Origin: CAYXDR01 sp046498185
Lineage (GTDB): Bacteria > Desulfobacterota > DSM-4660 > Desulfatiglandales > Desulfatiglandaceae
NCBI GenBank assembly: GCA_046498185.1
Contig: JAWOBE010000084.1
Coordinates: 1-22,160, forward strand
Direction: 5' to 3'
Length of the DNA stretch: 22,160 bases
Shown: positions 13,686 to 20,688 of the stretch, piece after piece
Position numbering within the stretch: the stretch's first letter is position 1
Layout: each line of letters starts with the position of its first letter
The notes under the pieces: generated by a model
Seen by the model: the letters and a program-made list of their open reading frames with translations, nothing else
The model's database searches: none
Told to the model about the DNA's origin: nothing
Translations under genes and position numbers: made by a program

Positions 13686-14012
13686 GTGGCCGATGAAATG
13701 GATGAACAGGAATTTAAAAAGAAATACATAAACCTCAGGGTGTTGAAAAGCGCCCAGGACTACATGCAGGCCTCCGGGGAAACTCCGACGGCGGTATACC
13801 CGATCCGCGTGCCTGAAGACCTCCTGTATCAGGTCCTCAAGCTGCATGGCCCTGAGCACGTGGACAAACTGCTCCATGAAATATTCATGCACGGACTCAA
13901 GGTATGGAGCGAGGCCGTGTACCAGACCGTGTTCGGGTCAGAGGAAAACCTGCAGGAATTCATCGAACTCCTCAAGCACCGCGGCGAGGAGGAAGAATCC
14001 GAATCCAGTTAG
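13686..14012 (+). CDS. Hypothetical protein, 108 residues, unrecognised
   Basis: The GTG start at 13686 is chosen because CGGAGGAAAA lies at ideal spacing. The sequence begins 'MADEMDEQEFKKKYINLRVL', continues with 'SAQDYMQASGETPTAVYPIR' and 'DLLYQVLKLHGPEHVDKLLH', and ends in an acidic tail 'GEEEESESS'. It is soluble, charged and mostly helical, with no Cys, signal peptide or membrane segment. It lies 91 bases after the UGA-containing ORF on the same strand, so the two may share a transcript. It converges on hrpA with only 12 bases between stop codons. I do not recognise the family. Confidence 0.75.
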   Translation: MADEMDEQEFKKKYINLRVLKSAQDYMQASGETPTAVYPIRVPEDLLYQVLKLHGPEHVDKLLHEIFMHGLKVWSEAVYQTVFGSEENLQEFIELLKHRGEEEESESS

Positions 14013-14024
14013 TCCCTTCCTGCG

Positions 14025-17000
14025 TTATAGCATCCTGTCCAGCTCCTTCAGCATCCTGTCTAGCCGCTTGGCGGAGACAGGCTGAGGCGTCTTAATTTCC
14101 TGCGCGAAAAGCGACACCTTGAATTCTTCGAGCATCCATCGAAAGTCTTCGAGGGCGTTTCGTTTTTCAGCGGACGCCTCCGGGGGCAGCTGTTCGCGCT
14201 GGGAGCGGAGGGCGTCGAGATATTTTTTGACCTGCTCTTTTTTCCGAGCGTCCTTTATAACATCGTGTGACCCGCGCGCGGCCCGGATCTGCATCGCCTT
14301 GAGGTACCTGGGCAGCGATTCCAGACGCGCTGTATCGTAGCGCATCAGGAAATCCGCCGGGACGAGCGCTTGCAAATCTTGTTGAATCTCTTCCAGCATC
14401 GTGAGCACCGCCGTGTTTGAACGGTTCGCGCGGCGGGCCGCCGCCAGAACCTCGAGCGTCTGCACACCGCTGTCAATGACCTGCTCGGTTTCTTGAAGGA
14501 TCGTTTTTGCACGGTTCATGAACTCGGAGCGGGCAAGGGCCAGCCTCTTTTCGAATTCGGATGCAGTCCGGATGCTTGCATCCGTCAGAGGGCTGAGCAG
14601 ATGGTTGAAGATCCCTTCTTCAATCTCTTCTTTCGGGATCGAAAAACCAAAACCATTCGTTTTTCCGGCGTCGTAAAAACTCGGAGAGGTATGGATAAAG
14701 CCGCCCTTAGGCTGGATTCCGGCCTCCGCCGGAATGAGGGGCTGGTTACGTTTTGCAGGCGACCCTTTTTGGCCGGAAACGCTTTTGATAGACCCGGAAA
14801 GATACCTTAAATCCTTTTTCATGACACGGCGAAAAAGGGCTTTCAATCCCTCCTTGTGAACCCGTGCCGCTTCTGCGGCGTCGGTAAAAAGCCTTAACGC
14901 AGGGCCGTCTTCCTCGGGCACCAGGGCCGGGTAAGCATAACCGTGTTTTCCGGCTGGAACGCTTTCAGGAAGGTCGCCGAAATCCCACCGCTTGATGTCG
15001 GTGCGCTCCCAGCGCTTTTTCGCTTCAACCAGGCCCGAGGAGTCCACGGGCGTTGCAGGTGCGTTTTCAGCGGCTTTCGCCAGCAGGGATGGATCGCGTC
15101 CGGCGGCGATTTCCCGGCCCTTTTCGTCTTTTATGGACAGGCGCATTCTTAAATGGTCCGGGATGTTCACCTCCTGCCAAACCGAGGCGGGAATGTGGAT
15201 TTCGAAAAATTCGTGCAATGCCCGGGCAAGGGCCGCAACCAAGCTCTGGTCCGTCTGGTTTTGGATGGCGGGGAGCACGGTTTTGACCGTGCGGGAAACC
15301 GGGACAATCGTTTTCCGGTAGCGCTTGGGAAGCCCCTTGATGAGCGCGGTGACTTTTTCTTCCAGGAGCCCCGGGACAACCCATTCCAGGCGCGACGCGG
15401 GAAACGTCGCGGCAAGCCCGGAGGGAAGGGCGAGGGTAACCCCATCCTGGTCGCCCCCCGGAGAAAACGTGTACGTACATTCAAGGGTTGAACCGCCGTA
15501 GGGGAGGGCGTCCGGAAAGCCGACCAGTTCATCGCTTTCCGGATATTGAACCAGCAGGTCTTCCTCCTTCATCCTCAGAAAACGGTCACCGCGGCGCTTC
15601 TTGATGAGATGGGCGAGGCTCCTTGAATCGCATATATCCGGCAGGCGGCTGTCGTAGAAATTTTCAACCGCGCTCTCACCGGCGAAAATATCCCTCCTCC
15701 TGAGTTTATCCTCCAGCGAGAGCATGCGCTCCACCAGCCTGAGGTTGTGGTTCAGGAAAGGCGGCCTTGGCTTGAGTTCCCCCTCCACCAGGGCCCTTAT
15801 GAAAATACGCCTCGATGTTTCCGGATCGATTTTACCGAAAGAAACAGACCTTCCCGGGTTGATCACCAAGCCGTAGAGGGAAACCTGCTCGAGAGCCCGG
15901 ACTTCCCCCCGGTTTTTCTCCCAGTGCGGGTTCAAATAGGTCCGTGCGCAGAGCTCGCCCCCGATCGCCTCGAGCCATGCCGAATCGATGCGGGCGGCAG
16001 TCCTGGCATAGAGTTGCGAGGTTCTAACCACCTCTGCTGCGACGATCCATTCAGGGCCGCGGTTAAAAAGGGTGGAGCCTGGGAAAAGCATCACCTCCCG
16101 GCCCCTTGAGGAACGATAAAGGTTTTTTTCTTTTCTTTGAGCGATATTTGTGAGGTATCCGCTCAGGATTGACTTGTGGATCGCGGCGTAGCGCTCTCGA
16201 GCGTTCGTGGGGCTTGAAGCAGGGGTCAGGCGCTGCTCCTGGACGATGGCCGTGATCTGCCTGAAAATGTCCCGCCATTCCCGTATGCGTATGTAGGAGA
16301 GATAATTTTCGCGGCAGAACTTGCGCATTTGATTCTGGCTGGTCTGCTGCACGATTCGATCGCAGGCCTGGAATATGTTAAAAAGCGTGAGAAAATCAGA
16401 TTCCGGATGGACAAACGCCGAATGACGCCTGTCGGCTTCGGCGGTTTTGCCTGTAGGCCGCTCCCTCGGGTCCTGGATGCTTAACGCCGAGGCTATAACC
16501 GCAATTTCCTCCAGGCAGCCTTGCCCGCAGGCTTCCAGGATCATTCGGGATATCCTGGGGTCAAGCGGCATACGTGCCATGAGAGCGCCCCGGGCTGTCA
16601 GCAACACGCGTCCTTCCGTACCTGAGACCGCCCCGAGCTCACCCAGCAGTTGGAAGCCATCGGCCACACTTCTTTTTGTAGGCGGATCAATGAAGGGAAA
16701 TTTACCAATATCGCCCAGTTTCAAGGAGAGCATCCGGAGGATTACTTCAGCCAGGTTTGCGCGCTGAATTTCCGGTGGTGTGAATCGGGGACGACCTTCA
16801 TAATCCTCTTCGCTGTAGAGGCGGATGCATACCCCGCCGCGCACACGGCCGCATCTGCCTTTTCGTTGATCTGCGGAGCTGCGTGAAATCGGCACTATCG
16901 GCATTATGGTGGTGCGGGTCCGCGGGAGATAGCGGGGGATTCTTGCAACACCGGTATCCACAACATAGGTTATGCCCGGGATCGTGAGGGAGGTTTCAGC

Positions 17001-18080
17001 GACATTGGTTGAAACGATCACCTTACGTTTTCGGCCGGAGGCGAAAACGTTCTGCTGTTCGGCCGCGGAAAGCCGCGCAAAAAGCGGAAGAACCATGTCG
17101 GATTCCCTTCGGACTCCTTCGATCCTCTCACATGCCTCGAGGATATCGGCCTCTGTGGGCATGAACACGAGTATATCGCCGCGGCGTCTCGCATCCAAAA
17201 GTTCGCCCACAGCTTCCACGGCGTCGTCTACGTATGTCCGGTCTTCTTTTTCTACGGCTTGGTGGTTCGCGGGCCGGTAGCGGAGTTCCACCGGAAACAT
17301 CCGGCCTTCCACCGTGATGACCGGCGCATCGCTGAAGGCGGTGGAAAATTTTTCGGTGTCCATGGTGGCCGACGTGATGATCACCTTTAAATCCGGTCTT
17401 CGGCTCGTAAGTTTCCTCAGCATGCCCAGCAGAAAATCTATGTTGAGACTCCGCTCGTGGGCTTCGTCCACAATCAAGGTGTCGTATTCGGAAAGCATAC
17501 GGTCCCGCTGGGCTTCGGCCAGCAGAATTCCATCGGTCATCACCTTGATGTAGCTTCGGCGGTTGGTTCGATCCGTGAAACGGATGCGGTAGCCCACCGA
17601 ACCGCCGGATTTCTCACCGATTTCTTCGGCTATGCGGTTGCAGACCGCAATTGCGGCGATGCGTCGGGGTTGGGTGCAGCCTATTTTACCATCGATACCC
17701 CGGCCAGCCGCAATGCACATTTTCGGGAGCTGGGTGCTTTTGCCGCACCCGGTTTCACCCGATATGATCAGCACCTGGTGATTGCGAAGGGCATCGACGA
17801 TCTGTTCCTTTTTGTCCGTGATTGGAAGATTTTCAGGAAACGTGACGGCAGGCCTCGACCTCCACCTGTCTTTTTTACGTTCAATAGAAGCCTGAAGGCG
17901 GGCCTCGATTTTATCCAGCTCTTTTGCGGTTTTTTCGGAAGCCCCGTCTCGGCCGGCATTCCGCAGGAGACGTTTGAGGCTTCTCCCGCATGCAAACCTA
18001 TCTGTGCACATTGCACGGTGGAGTATTCTCTGTAGGCGCGAGATGCGTCGCTCGATGTCGGTATCCGCTTTAGGTGTCAT
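14025..18080 (-). CDS. hrpA: ATP-dependent RNA helicase HrpA (DEAH-box, with C-terminal DUF3418)
   Basis: 1351 residues; E. coli HrpA is about 1300. Motifs in order: motif I 'GETGCGKSTQLPK' (108-120), Ia 'TQPRRIAA' (136-143), II 'DEAH' (205-208), III 'SATMD' (237-241), later 'VSTNVAETSLTIPGI' and 'QRKGRCGR' (motifs V and VI). Then come the winged-helix/HA2 region ('RMPLDPRISRMILEA'), an OB-like region ('REVMLFPGSTLFNRGPEWIV') and the long DUF3418 region characteristic of HrpA. HrpA family members act on RNA and stalled ribosomes. Around residues 1098-1140 there is non-family sequence with 'NQPLIPAEAGIQ', which is a translated dispersed repeat. The C-terminus has a 7-residue duplication ('LDRMLKELDRML'). 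The ribosome site is weak. Gene brnA ends 33 bases upstream. Confidence 0.96.
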   Translation of the reverse strand: MTPKADTDIERRISRLQRILHRAMCTDRFACGRSLKRLLRNAGRDGASEKTAKELDKIEARLQASIERKKDRWRSRPAVTFPENLPITDKKEQIVDALRNHQVLIISGETGCGKSTQLPKMCIAAGRGIDGKIGCTQPRRIAAIAVCNRIAEEIGEKSGGSVGYRIRFTDRTNRRSYIKVMTDGILLAEAQRDRMLSEYDTLIVDEAHERSLNIDFLLGMLRKLTSRRPDLKVIITSATMDTEKFSTAFSDAPVITVEGRMFPVELRYRPANHQAVEKEDRTYVDDAVEAVGELLDARRRGDILVFMPTEADILEACERIEGVRRESDMVLPLFARLSAAEQQNVFASGRKRKVIVSTNVAETSLTIPGITYVVDTGVARIPRYLPRTRTTIMPIVPISRSSADQRKGRCGRVRGGVCIRLYSEEDYEGRPRFTPPEIQRANLAEVILRMLSLKLGDIGKFPFIDPPTKRSVADGFQLLGELGAVSGTEGRVLLTARGALMARMPLDPRISRMILEACGQGCLEEIAVIASALSIQDPRERPTGKTAEADRRHSAFVHPESDFLTLFNIFQACDRIVQQTSQNQMRKFCRENYLSYIRIREWRDIFRQITAIVQEQRLTPASSPTNARERYAAIHKSILSGYLTNIAQRKEKNLYRSSRGREVMLFPGSTLFNRGPEWIVAAEVVRTSQLYARTAARIDSAWLEAIGGELCARTYLNPHWEKNRGEVRALEQVSLYGLVINPGRSVSFGKIDPETSRRIFIRALVEGELKPRPPFLNHNLRLVERMLSLEDKLRRRDIFAGESAVENFYDSRLPDICDSRSLAHLIKKRRGDRFLRMKEEDLLVQYPESDELVGFPDALPYGGSTLECTYTFSPGGDQDGVTLALPSGLAATFPASRLEWVVPGLLEEKVTALIKGLPKRYRKTIVPVSRTVKTVLPAIQNQTDQSLVAALARALHEFFEIHIPASVWQEVNIPDHLRMRLSIKDEKGREIAAGRDPSLLAKAAENAPATPVDSSGLVEAKKRWERTDIKRWDFGDLPESVPAGKHGYAYPALVPEEDGPALRLFTDAAEAARVHKEGLKALFRRVMKKDLRYLSGSIKSVSGQKGSPAKRNQPLIPAEAGIQPKGGFIHTSPSFYDAGKTNGFGFSIPKEEIEEGIFNHLLSPLTDASIRTASEFEKRLALARSEFMNRAKTILQETEQVIDSGVQTLEVLAAARRANRSNTAVLTMLEEIQQDLQALVPADFLMRYDTARLESLPRYLKAMQIRAARGSHDVIKDARKKEQVKKYLDALRSQREQLPPEASAEKRNALEDFRWMLEEFKVSLFAQEIKTPQPVSAKRLDRMLKELDRML
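14671..14750. repeat. Dispersed palindromic repeat inserted in frame inside hrpA
   Basis: The core palindrome is ATTCCGGC (14716-14723), ctcc, GCCGGAAT (14728-14735), embedded in 'ctggattccggcctccgccg' followed by 'gaatgagg'. On the hrpA strand it reads 'PLIPAEAGIQ', which I recognise as the usual translation of a widespread proteobacterial intergenic repeat. At 14671-14679 'tcgtaaaaa' matches the first 9 of 11 bases of the terminal repeat of the 161-bp elements at 10731-11052. The exact insertion borders are uncertain. Confidence 0.65.
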
Positions 18081-18113
18081 TAAAAAATTTGGATTTCCAG
18101 TCAGCCTTACCAG

Positions 18114-18356
18114 CTATTGGGCTTGCGTGGGAAAGTCGTCGGCCAATTTTTCCTTGACCCACATCCTGACAAGGGTGGACATCCCTAGCCCTTTCCGATT
18201 TGCAATCTCTTTCAGTTCATCAAGGGTTGGTTCGTCCAGACGCAACGTCAACACCCGTTGCTTTCGAAAGACCAGGTTCTCCGGCTTGGGTAAAAAGTCC
18301 TTAACCATCCTGCCCGTTTCCATTGGCTCATCGGTATATTTGATTTTTCTGCTCAT
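18114..18356 (-). CDS. brnA: BrnA-type ribbon-helix-helix antitoxin
   Basis: 80 residues from the ATG at 18356, preceded by AGGGAGAAAG. A longer in-frame start at 18392 lacks support. The C-terminal half 'VLTLRLDEPTLDELKEIANR' followed by 'GLGMSTLVRMWVKEKL' is a CopG/MetJ-type ribbon-helix-helix: one strand and two helices that bind DNA as a dimer. The N-terminal ~30 residues ('MSRKIKYTDEPMETGRMVKD') would wrap the toxin. BrnA neutralises BrnT and represses the operon. The start overlaps the 3' end of the brnT frame by 29 bases, as is usual in brnTA pairs. The antitoxin frame is intact although the toxin frame is broken. Confidence 0.85.
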   Translation of the reverse strand: MSRKIKYTDEPMETGRMVKDFLPKPENLVFRKQRVLTLRLDEPTLDELKEIANRKGLGMSTLVRMWVKEKLADDFPTQAQ

Positions 18357-18616
18357 ATATCTTTCTCCCTTTTCTCCAGTACCCCGCCCCAATGATCCTG
18401 ATTTTGCCTTGCCTTTCGGTAAAGCGTACGGTCATGACACCGCCTTTGACTTTGCCCAAACAAAAAAACCGCTCTTCCCCATGGCTGTGGTTCAAATCCT
18501 CGATAATTACTCGATGAGGATCGGCAAAGGCATATTGGGCACCAAAAAAGGATACTCCGTGCTTCTCCTCATTTTGCGAGTTTTTTTAAAACATCCCATT
18601 CAAAGGTTGGTGTCAT
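18328..18616 (-). pseudogene. brnT: BrnT-type ribonuclease toxin, frameshifted at an A7 tract
   Basis: The minus strand from the ATG at 18616 reads 'MTPTFEWDVLKK' and soon stops. Removing one A from the seven-A run (18581-18587 on the + strand) gives a continuous 95-codon frame: 'FEWDVLKNSQNEEKHGVSF' matches the BrnT N-terminal signature, then 'RVIIEDLNHSHGEERFFCLG', 'MTVRFTERQGKIRIIGAGYW' and 'KIYEQKNQIYR', ending at the TGA at 18328. Spacing between W-D, K, N and K-H-G agrees exactly with the family after the correction. BrnT is an RNA-cleaving toxin of the RelE fold. The single-base change may be a real inactivation, a phase-variable or slippage site, or a sequencing/assembly error. The C-terminal 'RIIGAGYWRK' differs slightly from the usual RIISAR. 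Confidence 0.8.
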
Positions 18617-18622
18617 GTAACA

Positions 18623-18651
18623 AATGTATTACGAACGACAGACATTGTCAA
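18623..18651 (-). promoter_or_regulatory. Sigma-70-type promoter for brnTA
   Basis: On the minus strand TTGACA (18646-18651) is followed after 17 bases by TACATT (18623-18628). The -35 is a perfect consensus and the -10 matches 4 of 6. The -10 box ends only 6 bases before the brnT ATG at 18616, so transcription would begin at or next to the start codon and the toxin mRNA would be leaderless or nearly so. A short palindrome, GACAATGTC, overlaps the -35 and could be part of a BrnA operator; that is inference. Confidence 0.6.
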
Positions 18652-18792
18652 AAGATTCTTTCATGCGGATAAAGGATGAGGTGGGGCAGGGGTGTATCGG
18701 GGTTGTTGGCAGTGCGGAGCATTTCGTCGCTGACGCGACGATGTCAAAATTTCATTTTGTCACTCCCACGTCGCTTGATTCCTGTCGTTTTT

Positions 18793-18919
18793 GGAGTGCC
18801 GAAATGAAATTTTGGCCTGGCCCAAGCTAGGCAACACTACGAACACCAACACACGCCGCAGGCGCCACTAACACCAACACCGCCGCGCAGCGGCACCACC
18901 AACACGCGCCGCAGGCGCC
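18793..18919 (+). repeat. 127-bp mini-hairpin repeat, copy B1
   Basis: Nearly identical to 20268-20394, in the same orientation, with about five differences, all in the first ~45 bases. It contains three mini-hairpins (CGCC-gca-GGCG, GCCGC-gca... type 'gccgcgcagcggc', and CGCC-gca-GGCG again) joined by 'caccaacac'-like linkers. The left part, 'gaaattttggcctggccc', also pairs with an inverted copy at 18743-18766. Confidence 0.9.
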
Positions 18920-18936
18920 CGCTGCACGGCTGTCGC

Positions 18937-20151
18937 TTACTTACGCACCAGGCGCAGCTTCCGTTCTTTTTCCATCTGACCGTCGTCGATCACTGCCATG
19001 GCGGCTTCGAGGCCTCCGGAGAGATCCGTTTTGAGACCCTGGACGGCCAATGCACGGCTCAGCGCGGAAATAAAGAAGATCACGTTTTGTGCCGACGAGG
19101 AATACCCCATGAGGCCCACCCGCCAGATCTTTCCCTTGAGAGCGCCTAGGCCGCCGCCGATTTCCAGATTGTAGCGATCCAGGAGATACCCCCTGAGCTT
19201 GGCGTCATCCACTCCTTCAGGGATGACGATGGTGTTCAGGGTCGGCAGCCGGAAAGGCTCTTCCACCAGCATCTTGAGGCCGAGACCCTCGATTCCCGCC
19301 ACAAGGGCCTGATGGTTCTTGATGTGGCGCGCGAACCTGGCTTCCATTCCTTCTTCGTGGATGAGCAGCAACGCTTCCAGCAGTGCGTAGTTAAGGGTGC
19401 TGGAACTGGTGTGATGGTACATTTTTTCCTGTCCCCAATAACGAGAAAGCAGGTCGATATCCAGGTACCAGTTGCTGACCGTCGTCTTTCGGGCATGAAC
19501 GACATCCATGGCCCGGTCGCTGAAGGTGACGGGAGAAAGTCCGGGAGGGGAGCCGACGCATTTCTGAGAGCATCCGTAGGCGATATCCACGCCCAGGTTG
19601 TCCAGGTCAAGCTTGATGCCTCCCAGGGATGTGACCACGTCGAGCAGGATCATCGCGCCGGAGCGTCGAGCTATGTCGGCGATTTCATCCATGGGCTGGA
19701 GTACGCCGGTGGAAGTCTCGGCGTGCACAAGGGCTATTACTTTTGTCGGATGTTTCTTGATCGTCTCATCAACGATCTGCGGGTCAACCGGTTTCCCCCA
19801 TTCCGCTTCTATCAGCGAGACATTGGCCTGCTGGCGTTCGGCCATCTGCCGCAGCCTGTCGCCGAAATAGCCGCAGACACAAACCAGGACAGGGTCTCCA
19901 GGTTCAATGATATTTGAAATACAGGCCTCCATGCCGGACGTTCCGGTTCCGGGCATTGCATTGGTCACTTCGTTTGATGTTCCGAAAACCCCTCTCAACA
20001 ACTCACCGATACGTTCGAGAACGTCGAGGTAGGCAGGATCCATATGCCCGATAACAGGGGATGCCAGGGCTTTGTAGACACGGGGATGAATATCCAGGGG
20101 GCCTGGACCCATCAATTTTCTCATAGGGGCTTCGGGGCGGGATAAATTCAT
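18937..20151 (-). CDS. PLP-dependent aminotransferase, alanine-glyoxylate / serine-pyruvate type (class V)
   Basis: 404 residues. The N-terminus 'RKLMGPGPLDIHPRVYKAL' is the substrate-loop signature of the alanine-glyoxylate aminotransferase family. Then come 'MPGTGTSGMEACISNIIEPG' (66-85), 'VHAETSTGVLQPMDEI' (142-157), the PLP aspartate in 'LLDVVTSLGG' (D171), and the Schiff-base lysine K197 in 'GCSQKCVGSPPGLSP'. It interconverts an amino acid with glyoxylate or pyruvate in the cytoplasm; the true donor (Ala, Ser or another) is not readable. AAGGAG is 7 bases before the ATG. It is a single-gene unit bracketed by direct repeats B1 and B2. The C-terminal ~25 residues are charged and could be an extension. 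Confidence 0.92.
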   Translation of the reverse strand: MNLSRPEAPMRKLMGPGPLDIHPRVYKALASPVIGHMDPAYLDVLERIGELLRGVFGTSNEVTNAMPGTGTSGMEACISNIIEPGDPVLVCVCGYFGDRLRQMAERQQANVSLIEAEWGKPVDPQIVDETIKKHPTKVIALVHAETSTGVLQPMDEIADIARRSGAMILLDVVTSLGGIKLDLDNLGVDIAYGCSQKCVGSPPGLSPVTFSDRAMDVVHARKTTVSNWYLDIDLLSRYWGQEKMYHHTSSSTLNYALLEALLLIHEEGMEARFARHIKNHQALVAGIEGLGLKMLVEEPFRLPTLNTIVIPEGVDDAKLRGYLLDRYNLEIGGGLGALKGKIWRVGLMGYSSSAQNVIFFISALSRALAVQGLKTDLSGGLEAAMAVIDDGQMEKERKLRLVRK

Positions 20152-20267
20152 TTTCTTTCTCCTTTAAAATATTTTGATGTGATCTTGGGGTGGGTCGCAG
20201 CCACCCTGTGTTTTTTTGTCTAAACATCGTTTCTACACTCCAACAGCGGGTGATATCTGTGGTTGCT

Positions 20268-20394
20268 GGAGTGCCTAAATGTAATTTTGGCCTGGCCCAA
20301 GCCAGGCAGCACTACGAACACCAACACACGCCGCAGGCGCCACTAACACCAACACCGCCGCGCAGCGGCACCACCAACACGCGCCGCAGGCGCC
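20268..20394 (+). repeat. 127-bp mini-hairpin repeat, copy B2
   Basis: Direct copy of B1 (18793-18919). Mini-hairpins alternate with 'caccaacac' linkers, so it looks like a small regular array. One more unit, 'caccaacact' with hairpin 'gccgcaaagcggc', continues to about 20415. It lies between the aminotransferase gene and the promoter of the LOG gene. Confidence 0.9.
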
Positions 20395-20453
20395 ACCAAC
20401 ACTGCCGCAAAGCGGCATTCATTGATGTCGGCTTATATTGTATGAAATAGATA

Positions 20454-20481
20454 TTGTCAAGAGGTTAAATTTAGTCATAAT
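20454..20481 (+). promoter_or_regulatory. Probable sigma-70 promoter for the LOG-family gene
   Basis: TTGTCA (20454-20459), 16-base spacer, CATAAT (20476-20481); each box matches consensus at 5 of 6. It sits in AT-rich DNA upstream of the + strand gene and would give a leader of about 200 bases. Confidence 0.5.
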
Positions 20482-20539
20482 AAATAATATTTGCGTGAAT
20501 TCTTATTTAATTTGCAATTGGTCAAATAGAAAATGAAGA

Positions 20540-20562
20540 TTTCCGCGAAAAAAACGCGGAAA
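20540..20562 (+). promoter_or_regulatory. Leader hairpin 1 of the LOG-family gene
   Basis: A perfect 8-bp stem TTTCCGCG (20540-20547) / CGCGGAAA (20555-20562) with a loop of seven A. There is no U-run after it, so it is not a classic terminator. Role unknown. Confidence 0.45.
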
Positions 20563-20650
20563 AAGGGGCAAAACCTCTGGAAAAAATTTGCAAGAAATCT
20601 TTATGCCGGGTATCTTTTCGGAATCGCACCAAGTGAACAAAAATAATCCG

Positions 20651-20676
20651 CCGGGCCAGGGGCGCCCCAGGCCGGG
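20651..20676 (+). promoter_or_regulatory. GC-rich hairpin abutting the ribosome site of the LOG-family gene
   Basis: The arms 'ccgggccaggggc' and 'gccccaggccggg' form a nearly complete 13-bp inverted repeat with two mismatches and no true loop. AAAGGAG follows directly, then the ATG at 20689. Such a stem could limit ribosome access; no ligand domain is recognised. Confidence 0.45.
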
Positions 20677-20688
20677 AAAGGAGCTGCA

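Larger units (their letters stand above)
18617..18936. other. Intergenic region: brnT promoter, hairpins and a direct repeat copy
   Basis: No gene is supported. From left to right: the brnTA promoter; a hairpin CGTCGC-tgac-GCGACG (18726-18741); an inverted repeat pairing 18743-18766 with 18793-18816, imperfect over about 24 bases; and the 127-bp repeat B1. The aminotransferase stop codon lies 17 bases beyond B1. A 68-codon + strand frame here is made partly of repeat sequence. Confidence 0.7.
20152..20688. other. Divergent intergenic region: aminotransferase leader, repeat B2, promoter and leader of the LOG gene
   Basis: No gene is supported. The left edge is the aminotransferase ribosome site. 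Repeat B2 occupies 20268-20394 and extends to a fourth mini-hairpin, GCCGC-aaa-GCGGC, near 20403-20415. An AT-rich stretch (20440-20520) contains a good + strand promoter. Two hairpins follow in the leader of the next gene. Confidence 0.7.

Noticed and set aside
14030..14065. 'agcatcctgtc' direct repeat at the hrpA 3' end as a separate element
   Set aside because: It is just a 21-bp in-frame duplication encoding the repeated 'LDRML' at the helicase C-terminus.
18624..18830. 68-codon + strand frame next to brnT
   Set aside because: Its C-terminal part is translated from repeat B1 and the inverted repeat; there is no ribosome site or family.
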